A stretch of 5,562 bases of DNA, from NCBI GenBank assembly GCA_027297425.1, contig JAPUIC010000055.1:1-5562 (forward strand), given 5' to 3'. How positions within the stretch are numbered: position 1 is the first letter of the stretch; each line of letters starts with the position of its first letter. The notes below the pieces were generated by a model, which made no database searches, had not been told where the DNA came from, and saw only the letters and a program-made list of their open reading frames with translations. Below, piece after piece: positions 1-5,562 of the stretch. A program made the translations under genes and the position numbers. This stretch comes from Nitrososphaerota archaeon. GTDB lineage: Archaea > Thermoproteota > Nitrososphaeria > Nitrososphaerales > JAPUIC01.

Positions 1-1
1 A

Positions 2-952
2 TATCTACACATCACAGAAATAAAAGAAGAACAAAAAGATACTGGACGGTTTAGGCATAGTGCGGAGAGGTGCCCTAGATGTGGAAAGGGTCCTATGATC
101 TTAGACTCATCCGGTGGTGAGTTGTCTTGCAGTAATTGTGGTTTCGTTCAGCAAGAGAAGATTGAGGAGATAGGTCCAGAGTGGCGAGCTTTTTCGAAGG
201 AAGAGAAGGACGATCGTGCTAGAACGGGTATCCCAGCTTCACTAGCAATGCATGATATGGGCCTTGCTACCGTTATTGGTGTAATGGATAGGGACGCTGC
301 CGGGAAGTCGCTCCCTGCCTCTATGAAGGCTACTATTGAGAGACTTCGTACGTGGGATGGCAGAAGTCAGGTTCATGAACCGGTAGATAGAAACCTACGA
401 CAAGCGTTCAGTGAGCTGGATAGACTAGCTGACAAGTTGAGTGTAAGTGACGCTGTTATTGAAAAATCGGCATATATCTATAGGAAAGCGTTGGAACGGG
501 GCTTGGTTAGAGGACGTTCAATATCTGCTCTAATTGCCGCTTCTCTCTATGCTGCTTGCAGAGATACTCAGACTCCACGTACTCTGAAAGATGTCAGTGC
601 AATCAGTAATGTTAGGAAGAAAGATATCGCACGCTGTTATCGGCTTCTTCTTAGAGAGATGGAGCTTAAAATGCCTGTGGTAGATCCTTCCAGATGTGTT
701 TCGAGAATTGCAAGCAAGTCTGGACTTTCAGAGAGGACAAAGAGAAAAGCACATGCTATACTGAAGAAGGCAGAGGAGACAAGAACCTCCGCCGGTAAAG
801 ACCCAATGGGCCTAGCGGCTGCTGCTCTATATGTCGCCTGTGTAGCTGAGGGTGAGAGTAAAACCCAGAAAGATGTTGCGGAGGCAGCCGGTGTAACCGA
901 AGTTACTATTAGAAATCGGTATAAGGGTCTTAAACTAGCATTAAAGATGTAA
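2..952 (+). CDS. tfb: Transcription initiation factor IIB (TFB), 5'-partial
   Basis: Archaeal basal transcription factor that bridges promoter-bound TBP and RNA polymerase and reads the BRE element. The frame is open to the left edge and has no ATG, GTG or TTG before the ATG at 95, so the start lies outside the window; 316 residues are visible, close to full family length. The ATG at 95 cannot be the start, because the first zinc-ribbon pair (CPRCG, residues 24-28) lies before it; the second pair is CSNCG (43-47). The B-reader/linker follows with GPEWRAF (58-64) and HDMGLAT (84-90). Cyclin-like repeat 1 spans about 129-222 (RNLRQAF, RGRSI, YAACR, PRTL) and repeat 2 about 223-314, ending in the BRE-recognition helix VTEVTIRNRYKGL. 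All signature motifs are intact. Whether it is the only TFB or one of several paralogues cannot be seen. Stop TAA at 950-952. Confidence 0.97.
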   Translation, partial: YLHITEIKEEQKDTGRFRHSAERCPRCGKGPMILDSSGGELSCSNCGFVQQEKIEEIGPEWRAFSKEEKDDRARTGIPASLAMHDMGLATVIGVMDRDAAGKSLPASMKATIERLRTWDGRSQVHEPVDRNLRQAFSELDRLADKLSVSDAVIEKSAYIYRKALERGLVRGRSISALIAASLYAACRDTQTPRTLKDVSAISNVRKKDIARCYRLLLREMELKMPVVDPSRCVSRIASKSGLSERTKRKAHAILKKAEETRTSAGKDPMGLAAAALYVACVAEGESKTQKDVAEAAGVTEVTIRNRYKGLKLALKM

Positions 953-969
953 CCGCGATTATTAGCGGT
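952..969 (+). other. Small GC-rich inverted repeat after tfb
   Basis: ACCGC (952-956) and GCGGT (965-969) are perfect reverse complements around an 8-nt spacer, beginning within the tfb stop codon. In RNA this could form a 5-bp hairpin between tfb and the next gene. No T-run follows, so it does not look like a terminator. It could be a processing or stability element, or chance, since a 5-bp stem is short. Confidence 0.3.
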
Positions 970-984
970 CCTGAGTTGCATACT

Positions 985-1401
985 ATGAACAATACGACTG
1001 TAAAGGAGGACGTAATGGCTGTCCTATACGGATTATTCGAGTCCATTAAGAGTAAGGAACTTTCTTTCATGCGGGATGTGCGCGATTCAGATAGTTATAC
1101 TCGATTTGGAGATCTTCTACCGCATTCGCGACAAAATTGGGAGGATTCCTGTACTCACGACGAGGCAAGATTTGCCTCAATAGCTGACTATTCATACTCT
1201 ATTGAGGATGAGCAGGTAGTGATTATTGACAATACAGCACTAGTTACATTCTATCTTAACTATTCCGGATTAACACTTAGCGGATCCACGTTCCAGGGCA
1301 GGCACATCAAGAGACGATGTAGAGCATCCGTCGTCCTTAAGCGGAGTAACGAACGCTGGTTCATAATACATGAACACTATTCGGAATTAGCAGATCAATA
1401 A
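985..1401 (+). CDS. NTF2/SnoaL-like small protein, function unknown
   Basis: A 138-residue soluble protein (from ATG 985) that looks like the NTF2-like/SnoaL_3 alpha+beta barrel family: an N-terminal amphipathic helix (VKEDVMAVLYGLFESIKSKE), a central helix region, then beta strands ending in a WFIIHEHYSEL segment, which resembles the common W-x-I-x-H-E-H-x-S ending of that family. Members include ketosteroid-isomerase-like enzymes and plain binding domains, so no reaction can be assigned. There is no signal peptide or membrane segment. Three in-frame starts compete: TTG 976, ATG 985 and ATG 1015. ATG 985 keeps the whole first helix, whereas ATG 1015 has a near-perfect Shine-Dalgarno but would shorten that helix (128 residues). 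The gene is co-directional with tfb, 32 bp after its stop, so co-transcription is possible, and it converges on larB with a 16-bp gap. Confidence 0.72.
   Translation: MNNTTVKEDVMAVLYGLFESIKSKELSFMRDVRDSDSYTRFGDLLPHSRQNWEDSCTHDEARFASIADYSYSIEDEQVVIIDNTALVTFYLNYSGLTLSGSTFQGRHIKRRCRASVVLKRSNERWFIIHEHYSELADQ
1002..1009 (+). promoter_or_regulatory. Strong Shine-Dalgarno-like sequence before ATG 1015
   Basis: AAAGGAGG lies 5 nt before the in-frame ATG at 1015 and is the best ribosome-binding site in the window. It argues that the NTF2-like protein may start at 1015. Against this, the same bases encode Lys-Glu inside an amphipathic helix that appears to continue upstream, so the match could arise from coding sequence. 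Confidence 0.45.
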
Positions 1402-1414
1402 TTTTATTTTTCTT
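1402..1414 (+). terminator. T-rich archaeal-type terminator in the convergent gap
   Basis: TTTTATTTTTCTT follows directly after the TAA of the NTF2-like gene and is followed by more pyrimidine-rich sequence in the 3' end of larB. Oligo-T runs on the coding strand without a hairpin are the usual intrinsic termination signal in archaea. It serves the plus-strand genes; no matching T-run is seen for larB on the minus strand before the neighbour's coding sequence. Confidence 0.55.
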
Positions 1415-1417
1415 ACT

Positions 1418-2194
1418 TTACTTCTTCTTGTTGGCTCGATGAGCAATCAGAGCAGCAATTGCTCCCGCTCCAGCTCCGTTGTCTATATTGACTACCGCTA
1501 GGCCTAAGCTACATGATTGCAACATGCTCATAAGTGCGCCAAGGCCTTTCTCTCCGAACCCGTATCCCTGAGAAGTTGGAACCCCGATAACTGGTGGCTC
1601 AACGAGTCCTGCAACCAGAGATGGAAGCGCACCCTCCATTCCAGCGACTACAATAATAACATCACATTCTTTTTCAGTTAGTTTTTTGAGCTCTGGAAAT
1701 ATACGATGAACTCCCGCAACACCGACATCATGATAAGCTATTACTTTACATCCCATCTCTTCAGCCACAATAATCGCCTCTTCCGCAACAGACCTGTCTG
1801 AGGTACCTGCTGTAAGTACCCCTACGATTCCAGAACTTTTCGCAGGTCTGACGCCTTTCTTTCTTAATACTAGTGTTCCGCCCTCACTAGCCTTACGGAT
1901 GCTATATTTTTTAGAAAAAAGCGAATCTATGGATCTTGTTTGATCTTGACTCGATCTGGTGACTATTACCTTACCGTTAGACTCTAACATCCCTGCTATA
2001 ATTTTCAAAAGACTATCTTTGGATTTACCCTGAGCAAAAATAATTTCAGGAATTCCTCTCCTACGTTCACGATTTAGGTCTAATGAGGCTAGATCTTCAA
2101 TCTTCTGAATATAGTCTAGCCGTAACAACTTTTCCGCTTCAGGGATTGACACTTTTTGAGTTGCAACTTTCTCGAGTAACTCCGACAGCTTCAT
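1418..2194 (-). CDS. larB: Nickel-pincer cofactor biosynthesis protein LarB
   Basis: LarB uses CO2/bicarbonate to carboxylate the pyridinium ring of nicotinic acid adenine dinucleotide and hydrolyses the phosphoanhydride, giving pyridinium-3,5-dicarboxylate mononucleotide and AMP: the first step to the nickel-pincer nucleotide used by lactate racemase LarA and relatives. The 258-residue product has an N-terminal LarB-type region (about 1-120, with RRRGIPEIIFAQGK at 44-57) and a PurE-like C-terminal domain from about 122. Signatures there are TAGTSD (128-133), DVGVAGVHR (156-164), VAGMEGALPS (183-192), VPTSQGYGFG (205-214) and VVNIDNGAGAG (234-244). Cys228 in QSCSLG matches the conserved cysteine described as catalytic in Lactobacillus LarB. 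PurE is only about 160 residues and lacks the N-terminal part, so PurE is unlikely. The start ATG at 2194 has a weak AGGG 6 nt before it. The gene is divergent from larC. Confidence 0.93.
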   Translation of the reverse strand: MKLSELLEKVATQKVSIPEAEKLLRLDYIQKIEDLASLDLNRERRRGIPEIIFAQGKSKDSLLKIIAGMLESNGKVIVTRSSQDQTRSIDSLFSKKYSIRKASEGGTLVLRKKGVRPAKSSGIVGVLTAGTSDRSVAEEAIIVAEEMGCKVIAYHDVGVAGVHRIFPELKKLTEKECDVIIVVAGMEGALPSLVAGLVEPPVIGVPTSQGYGFGEKGLGALMSMLQSCSLGLAVVNIDNGAGAGAIAALIAHRANKKK

Positions 2195-2216
2195 GAGTTA
2201 CCCTGTTAGATGAAGA

Positions 2217-2238
2217 CTAATATTAGCTTTAAAATTTT
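2217..2238 (-). promoter_or_regulatory. Candidate larB promoter with AT-rich palindromes
   Basis: On the minus strand a TTTTAAAG box (about 2227-2238) is centred roughly 38 nt before the larB ATG, which would give a leader of about 10 nt including the AGGG at 2201-2204. Just downstream is a perfect 10-bp palindrome, CTAATATTAG (2217-2226), centred about 27 nt before the ATG. That could itself be the TATA element of a leaderless transcript or an operator. Which is used cannot be decided by eye. Confidence 0.4.
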
Positions 2239-2263
2239 GTCAAGAATTCCAGGAGAATAGGAT

Positions 2264-2283
2264 TAAACTTATACACATTATAG
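2264..2283 (+). promoter_or_regulatory. Candidate larC promoter
   Basis: The plus strand carries two overlapping-range TATA-like elements, CTTATAC (2268-2274, about 32 nt before the TTG start) and ATTATAG (2277-2283, about 23 nt before it). Either would give a very short leader or none, consistent with the absence of a Shine-Dalgarno before larC. The AT-rich context makes chance matches likely. Confidence 0.35.
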
Positions 2284-2302
2284 TATCTATAGTTCCGAGA
2301 AC

Positions 2303-3571
2303 TTGAAGAAAGAAACGTTAGTCATAGATTGCAGTGTCTCCGGCATATCGGGTGACATGCTTGTCGGGGGCCTAATTGACCTCGGCGCTGACCATAAAAG
2401 GGTTAGAGAGGCCATGGTGTCAACCTCTGAGTTTTCTCCATCGAGGGCAACTATTGACATTCAAATTTCTAAAGCTCGCAGACTTGGATTAGTTGGAACC
2501 AGGGTAGAGGTGAACTGTGAGGGTGAGCACCTTGGCATTGCTGGGAAAGATCTTATCCTAGGCATGAAAAAATGTGTGAAAAACTTGCGTCTAGGGAAGC
2601 TTTATGAAGCGTTTGCTATAGCTGCTACTCAGCGGATCATCAAGGCAGAGGCAATATTACATGGCTCCACCGCCGATCGTGTACACCTACATGAAGCAGG
2701 TTCACTAGACACGATGGCTGACATAGTAGGCGTTGCAGTGGCGTTAGAAGATCTATCTATCTTGACGAATTGTGAAATTATTACTACGACTATCGCTGTT
2801 GGCGGCGGTAAGGTCAAATTTTCTCATGGAGTGAACCCTTCTCCCTCACCAGCTACCGTTGAAATTCTCAAAGGGAGTGGACTTACGATCACCGGTGGCC
2901 CTACAGATTCTGAACTCGCTACTCCTACAGGTGTTGCTATGCTGACTCAGTTAGCCTCAAACTCTATTGAGTTTTATCCCACGATGGAAATTACTGGTCA
3001 AGGATATGGTGCAGGCAGAAAAGACTTCTCAACTTTCCCTAACTTACTTAGATTAGTGCGTGGCCTTGGAACGAAAAGTACTGACGTCGATACGATATAT
3101 CTGCTTGAAACGAATGTAGATGATGTTCCAGGAGAGATTATAGGTGCAGCGATGGAGCGCCTTTTTGAGCACGGGGCAAAGGACGTTTCAGTGATCCCAG
3201 CATATATGAAGAAGAACCGACCTGGGAATATCATTCGGGTTGTGTGTGAAAAGAACAAAGTCGACGATCTGTCTACTATCTTGATTAGAGATGTGGGTAG
3301 TTTTGGAGTACGTGTTCAAATATGCGACCGTCATATTGTTCCGCGCTATATTAAGCAAATTTCTGTAGATATCGGACGTTCTAAAGCACGGGTTAAAGTC
3401 AAGATCGCGTTAGATCCATGGGGCCGCGTTTTGAGGATTAAGCCAGAATATGAAGATATGATGAAAATATCGCGTGAGTATAATATTTCTCTTGACGAAA
3501 TTTCCAAAAAGACCATTGCTATAGCCTCTAAGATGGTTAATACAAAAGATATTAAGAATATGAGCACGTAG
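2303..3571 (+). CDS. larC: Nickel-pincer cofactor nickel insertase LarC
   Basis: LarC is the CTP-dependent nickel insertase (cyclometallase) that places Ni into pyridinium-3,5-bisthiocarboxylate mononucleotide, the last step of nickel-pincer cofactor synthesis. The 422-residue product has the LarC1 part (about 1-260) with DCSVSGISGDM (9-19), VHLHEAGSLDTMADIVG (127-143), GGGKVKFSHG (167-176), PSPSPATVEILKG (179-191), ELATPTG (204-210) and GYGAG (234-238). The LarC2 part (about 265-410) has ETNVDDVPGEIIG (269-281), YMKKNRPG (301-308) and RIKPEYED (378-385). Both parts are in one continuous frame, unlike Lactobacillus plantarum, where larC1/larC2 are joined by a frameshift. The start is TTG at 2303: the frame is closed by a stop at 2264-2266, contains no ATG upstream, and TTG places the family N-terminus (MKKETLVIDC) as expected. 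LarE and LarA are not in the window. Confidence 0.95.
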   Translation: MKKETLVIDCSVSGISGDMLVGGLIDLGADHKRVREAMVSTSEFSPSRATIDIQISKARRLGLVGTRVEVNCEGEHLGIAGKDLILGMKKCVKNLRLGKLYEAFAIAATQRIIKAEAILHGSTADRVHLHEAGSLDTMADIVGVAVALEDLSILTNCEIITTTIAVGGGKVKFSHGVNPSPSPATVEILKGSGLTITGGPTDSELATPTGVAMLTQLASNSIEFYPTMEITGQGYGAGRKDFSTFPNLLRLVRGLGTKSTDVDTIYLLETNVDDVPGEIIGAAMERLFEHGAKDVSVIPAYMKKNRPGNIIRVVCEKNKVDDLSTILIRDVGSFGVRVQICDRHIVPRYIKQISVDIGRSKARVKVKIALDPWGRVLRIKPEYEDMMKISREYNISLDEISKKTIAIASKMVNTKDIKNMST

Positions 3572-3587
3572 TCGTATTAGTAGGATG

Positions 3588-3605
3588 AATCTTACAGGTA
3601 AGATT
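3588..3605. repeat. Perfect inverted repeat upstream of pgk, possible operator
   Basis: AATCTTAC (3588-3595) and GTAAGATT (3598-3605) are exact reverse complements separated by 2 bp. The tight 2-bp spacing suits a dimeric DNA-binding protein better than an RNA hairpin. The centre lies about 30 bp upstream of the TATA-like box before pgk and 16 bp after the larC stop, a position where archaeal activators are known to bind. No T-run follows, which argues against a terminator of larC. Its role as an operator is inference. Confidence 0.5.
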
Positions 3606-3623
3606 ACTTACATTATGAATAGA

Positions 3624-3630
3624 TTTAAGA
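3624..3630 (+). promoter_or_regulatory. Candidate pgk TATA box
   Basis: TTTAAGA is centred about 32 nt before the pgk ATG, so transcription would begin within a few bases of the start codon. No Shine-Dalgarno is seen in the bases before the ATG (CTGATATCCCTT), which agrees with a leaderless or very short-leader mRNA. Confidence 0.45.
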
Positions 3631-3658
3631 ACAATCTACCTTTCGGCTGATATCCCTT

Positions 3659-4861
3659 ATGATATTAACCATCGAAGACTTAGATCTAGCTCATAAGACT
3701 GTCTTTGTACGCGTTGATATCAATACCCCAGTAAATCCAGAAGATGGCTCCCTTTTAGAACAGAGTCGTATTTTGGAAGCGTCAGAGACCATAAATTCTC
3801 TTAGTTCTTCAAAGGTAGTGGTAGGCTCGCATCAAGGGCGGGTTGGGCGATATGACTACATCTCGCTAGAACAGCATGCCAAATCACTAAATGATCTGAT
3901 AGACAGACCTGTAAAATTTGTACCAGACATACATAACTCGGCGGCGAAGAATGCAATTACTAGGTTGAAAGACGGTGAAGTCTTAGTTCTTGAGAACCTG
4001 AGGTTTGACGAGGACGAATCTAAAGATTTTGAACCCAAAGAAGCTTCTGAAACGAAAATGGTTCAAAATATTTACCATCTTTTTGATGCTTGTGTACTAG
4101 ATGCCTTCGCTACTTCACATCGGTCAAGTCCTTCGATTGTAGGCTTCTCGTTTCTGCTCCCTAGTTGCTCGGGCAGGATAGTCATGAGAGAGGTACAGGC
4201 CATGGATAGGATGTTAAAGGAATCAGATGGTCGGTTCACCACTATTCTTGGAGGTTCAAAAATACGTGATAGGCTCTCTGCCTTAGAGTCTCTAATTGAA
4301 ATAAAGAGAACCAATCGAGTTCTCCTTACAGGTATGATCGGAATTCTCTTCCTTATTGCCAGGAATCAGATCAAGTATTCTTTGGAGATAGATGACGAAG
4401 AAAAATACTTGATAAAGGCAAAATTTTTGCTTGAAACTTACCCTAATATCTTCGAAATTCCTGTTGATGTAGCGATTGAATCCAGGGGAAAACGGTTGGA
4501 ACTTCCGGTTGCTGAGTTAACCCCAGAACATAAGATATTAGATATTGGAGCGCGAACTTGTGAAATCTATACTCAAATTATTAATGCCTCAGGAGCTATT
4601 CTCATGAGCGGTCCTCCAGGCTTATTTGAGAACGAAAACTTTGAGGATGGTACTCATGCATTATTGACGGCACTAGCATCTACTTCAGGAACTACGATGA
4701 TAAGTGGGGGACATCTTTCAGCGGCCCTCGAAAAATTGGGGATTAAGGACAAGATCGATCATCTTAGCACCGCGGGCGGTGCTTTAGTGCTGTACTTATC
4801 AGGCGCAGAATTGCCATTGATTAAAGCACTTGAGAAGTCAGCAGAGAAATCGATAACTTAA
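3659..4861 (+). CDS. pgk: Phosphoglycerate kinase, archaeal type
   Basis: Cytosolic enzyme that interconverts 1,3-bisphosphoglycerate + ADP and 3-phosphoglycerate + ATP. The 400-residue length is normal. The N-terminal substrate domain has RVDINTPVNP (18-27, archaeal DIN-x-P form), QSRI (35-38), SHQGRVG (57-63), LENLRFD (111-117) and DAFATSHR (148-155); by-eye matches to the known substrate-binding residues are Asp20, Asn22, Arg37, His58, Arg115 and Arg155. The nucleotide domain has GGSKI (198-202), SGPPGLFE (317-324), SGGHLSAAL (349-357) and LSTAGGA (369-375). GGH and STAGGA replace the bacterial GGD and STGGGA forms; I take GGH as archaeal-type, though I cannot confirm how common STAGGA is. 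ATG 3659 puts the first strand at the expected place. gap follows 49 bp downstream on the same strand, so the pair may be co-transcribed. Confidence 0.96.
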   Translation: MILTIEDLDLAHKTVFVRVDINTPVNPEDGSLLEQSRILEASETINSLSSSKVVVGSHQGRVGRYDYISLEQHAKSLNDLIDRPVKFVPDIHNSAAKNAITRLKDGEVLVLENLRFDEDESKDFEPKEASETKMVQNIYHLFDACVLDAFATSHRSSPSIVGFSFLLPSCSGRIVMREVQAMDRMLKESDGRFTTILGGSKIRDRLSALESLIEIKRTNRVLLTGMIGILFLIARNQIKYSLEIDDEEKYLIKAKFLLETYPNIFEIPVDVAIESRGKRLELPVAELTPEHKILDIGARTCEIYTQIINASGAILMSGPPGLFENENFEDGTHALLTALASTSGTTMISGGHLSAALEKLGIKDKIDHLSTAGGALVLYLSGAELPLIKALEKSAEKSIT

Positions 4862-4879
4862 TAGTGAAATAGAGTCAAA

Positions 4880-4887
4880 TTTTATAT
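4880..4887 (+). promoter_or_regulatory. Candidate gap TATA box (leaderless spacing)
   Basis: TTTTATAT, the best box-A match in the window, is centred about 27 nt before the gap ATG, the spacing expected when transcription starts at the start codon. This suggests that gap has its own promoter in addition to any read-through from pgk. Confidence 0.5.
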
Positions 4888-4896
4888 CTTCAAGTA

Positions 4897-4904
4897 AGAA
4901 GGGG
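4897..4904 (+). promoter_or_regulatory. Shine-Dalgarno-like site of gap
   Basis: AGAAGGGG lies 6 nt before ATG 4911. It would work only on a transcript that begins upstream, for example pgk-gap read-through, because a leaderless mRNA from the TATA box at 4880 would not contain it. Confidence 0.4.
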
Positions 4905-4910
4905 TTTGCT

Positions 4911-5562
4911 ATGACAGTAAAGATTGGAATAAACGGTTTTGGACGTATTGGAAAAGGATTTTTTAGAGCTTCGAAGAAAGATAATGAATTCAGCACAAAT
5001 TTTGAAGTAATCGCATTAAATGATCTAACCGATACAAAGACACTGGCGTATCTGCTAAAATACGACTCTATCTTCGGACAGTTCCCTGGAGACGTACGGA
5101 CTAATGGGGATTCATTGGTCGTAGACGGTAGGGAGATCAAGGTCCTCCGCGAAAGAGATCCGGCTAATATTCCCTGGAAAGACCTTGGTGTTGACTTGGT
5201 ATTAGAATCAACAGGTTTCTTTACTGATAAAGCGAGTGCATCTAAACACCTACAGGCAGGCGCTAAAAAAGTAATAATTAGTGCACCTTCTAAAGATCCA
5301 GACTTCACCGTAGTTATGGGTGTGAACGATTCTTTGTATGATCCTTCGAATCATAATGTCATCTCTATGGCGTCTTGTACTACGAACTGTTTGGCACCAG
5401 TTGTTAAGCTTCTAAACGAAAAATTCGGAATAGAAAGTGGGTTCATGACCACTATTCATGCATATACAAACGATCAAAAAATATTGGACAATCCTCACAA
5501 AGACCTGAGGAGAGGTCGTGCAGCTGCGCTCTCAATCATACCTACTACCACCGGTGCTTGTG
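4911..5562 (+). CDS. gap: Class I glyceraldehyde-3-phosphate dehydrogenase, 3'-partial
   Basis: Phosphorylating GAPDH: glyceraldehyde 3-phosphate + NAD + phosphate to 1,3-bisphosphoglycerate, the substrate of the PGK encoded just upstream. 217 residues are visible, about two thirds of the usual 330-340; the frame runs off the right edge without a stop. The Rossmann domain starts with KIGINGFGRIGK (4-15) and has the NAD-ribose acidic residue in LNDLTD (Asp38, equivalent to Asp32 of Bacillus). ESTGFF (99-104), ISAPSKD (123-129) and the catalytic ASCTTNC with Cys156 follow, then IHAYTNDQ with His183, and HKDLRRGRAAA (196-206). This is the bacterial/eukaryotic class I family, not the archaeal class II enzyme found in many archaea. 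Asp38 and Pro195 point to NAD; Asn194 sits where NAD-specific enzymes often have Leu187. ATG 4911 gives the standard N-terminus. Confidence 0.96.
   Translation, partial: MTVKIGINGFGRIGKGFFRASKKDNEFSTNFEVIALNDLTDTKTLAYLLKYDSIFGQFPGDVRTNGDSLVVDGREIKVLRERDPANIPWKDLGVDLVLESTGFFTDKASASKHLQAGAKKVIISAPSKDPDFTVVMGVNDSLYDPSNHNVISMASCTTNCLAPVVKLLNEKFGIESGFMTTIHAYTNDQKILDNPHKDLRRGRAAALSIIPTTTGAC

Noticed and set aside
637..981. Minus-strand open frame opposite the tfb 3' half
   Set aside because: It is antisense to well-supported TFB coding sequence, has no recognisable domain and has Ser/Ala-rich low-complexity content typical of a shadow frame.
1418..2194. PurE (phosphoribosylaminoimidazole carboxylase) as the identity of the minus-strand gene
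   Set aside because: The C-terminal half is PurE-like, but the length, the N-terminal region and the GMEGALPS and NIDNGAGAG motifs fit LarB, and larC is next door.
2629..3567. Several short minus-strand frames inside larC
   Set aside because: All lie opposite continuous LarC coding sequence with conserved motifs and show no domain, start signal or promoter.
2303..3571. A frameshift joining larC1 and larC2 as in Lactobacillus
   Set aside because: The reading frame is continuous through both parts with conserved motifs on each side, so no frameshift is needed.
3588..3605. The inverted repeat as an intrinsic terminator for larC
   Set aside because: A 2-nt loop is too tight without opening the stem and no T-run follows, so an operator reading fits better.
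3856..4314. Two short minus-strand frames inside pgk
   Set aside because: Both are opposite conserved PGK motifs and have no independent support.
4838..5308. 156-codon minus-strand open frame opposite the start of gap
   Set aside because: The plus strand here encodes an unmistakable class I GAPDH N-terminal domain; the antisense product matches nothing I recognise.

Overview
The window is ordinary-looking archaeal chromosome. The decisive gene is the first one, a transcription factor B (TFB, the archaeal TFIIB homologue). The phosphoglycerate kinase is of archaeal type, and several genes are preceded by TATA-like boxes at distances typical of leaderless or short-leader archaeal transcripts. 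Base composition is moderately AT-rich. The mix of an archaeal PGK with a bacterial-type (class I) GAPDH would fit a euryarchaeal lineage, and marine Thermoplasmatota-like groups are one guess, but the sequence alone does not settle the lineage.

Layout. At 2-952 (+) lies TFB, open at the left edge, with both zinc-ribbon cysteine pairs and both cyclin-like repeats visible. A short gap follows, then a small NTF2/SnoaL-like protein of unknown function (985-1401, +), ending in a T-rich stretch. Convergent to it is larB (1418-2194, -). A 108-bp AT-rich divergent promoter region separates larB from larC (2303-3571, +, TTG start). After an 87-bp gap holding a perfect 8+8 inverted repeat and a TATA-like box comes pgk (3659-4861, +). 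A 49-bp gap with a clear TATA-like box leads to gap (4911 to the right edge, +), which is truncated.

Functional picture. There are three unrelated modules. One is basal transcription (TFB). The second is two steps of nickel-pincer nucleotide cofactor synthesis: LarB carboxylates and cleaves nicotinic acid adenine dinucleotide, and LarC inserts nickel. The sulfur-transfer enzyme LarE and the client racemase LarA are not in the window. The third is the adjacent pair of lower glycolytic/gluconeogenic enzymes, PGK and GAPDH, which act consecutively through 1,3-bisphosphoglycerate. All intergenic gaps are under 120 bp, so no long stretch is unexplained. I see no tRNA, rRNA, CRISPR, insertion sequence or clear sign of a mobile element, and no convincing undescribed system. 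The most useful second looks are the palindrome upstream of pgk, the split lar pair, the mixed ancestry of PGK and GAPDH, and the start-site questions.
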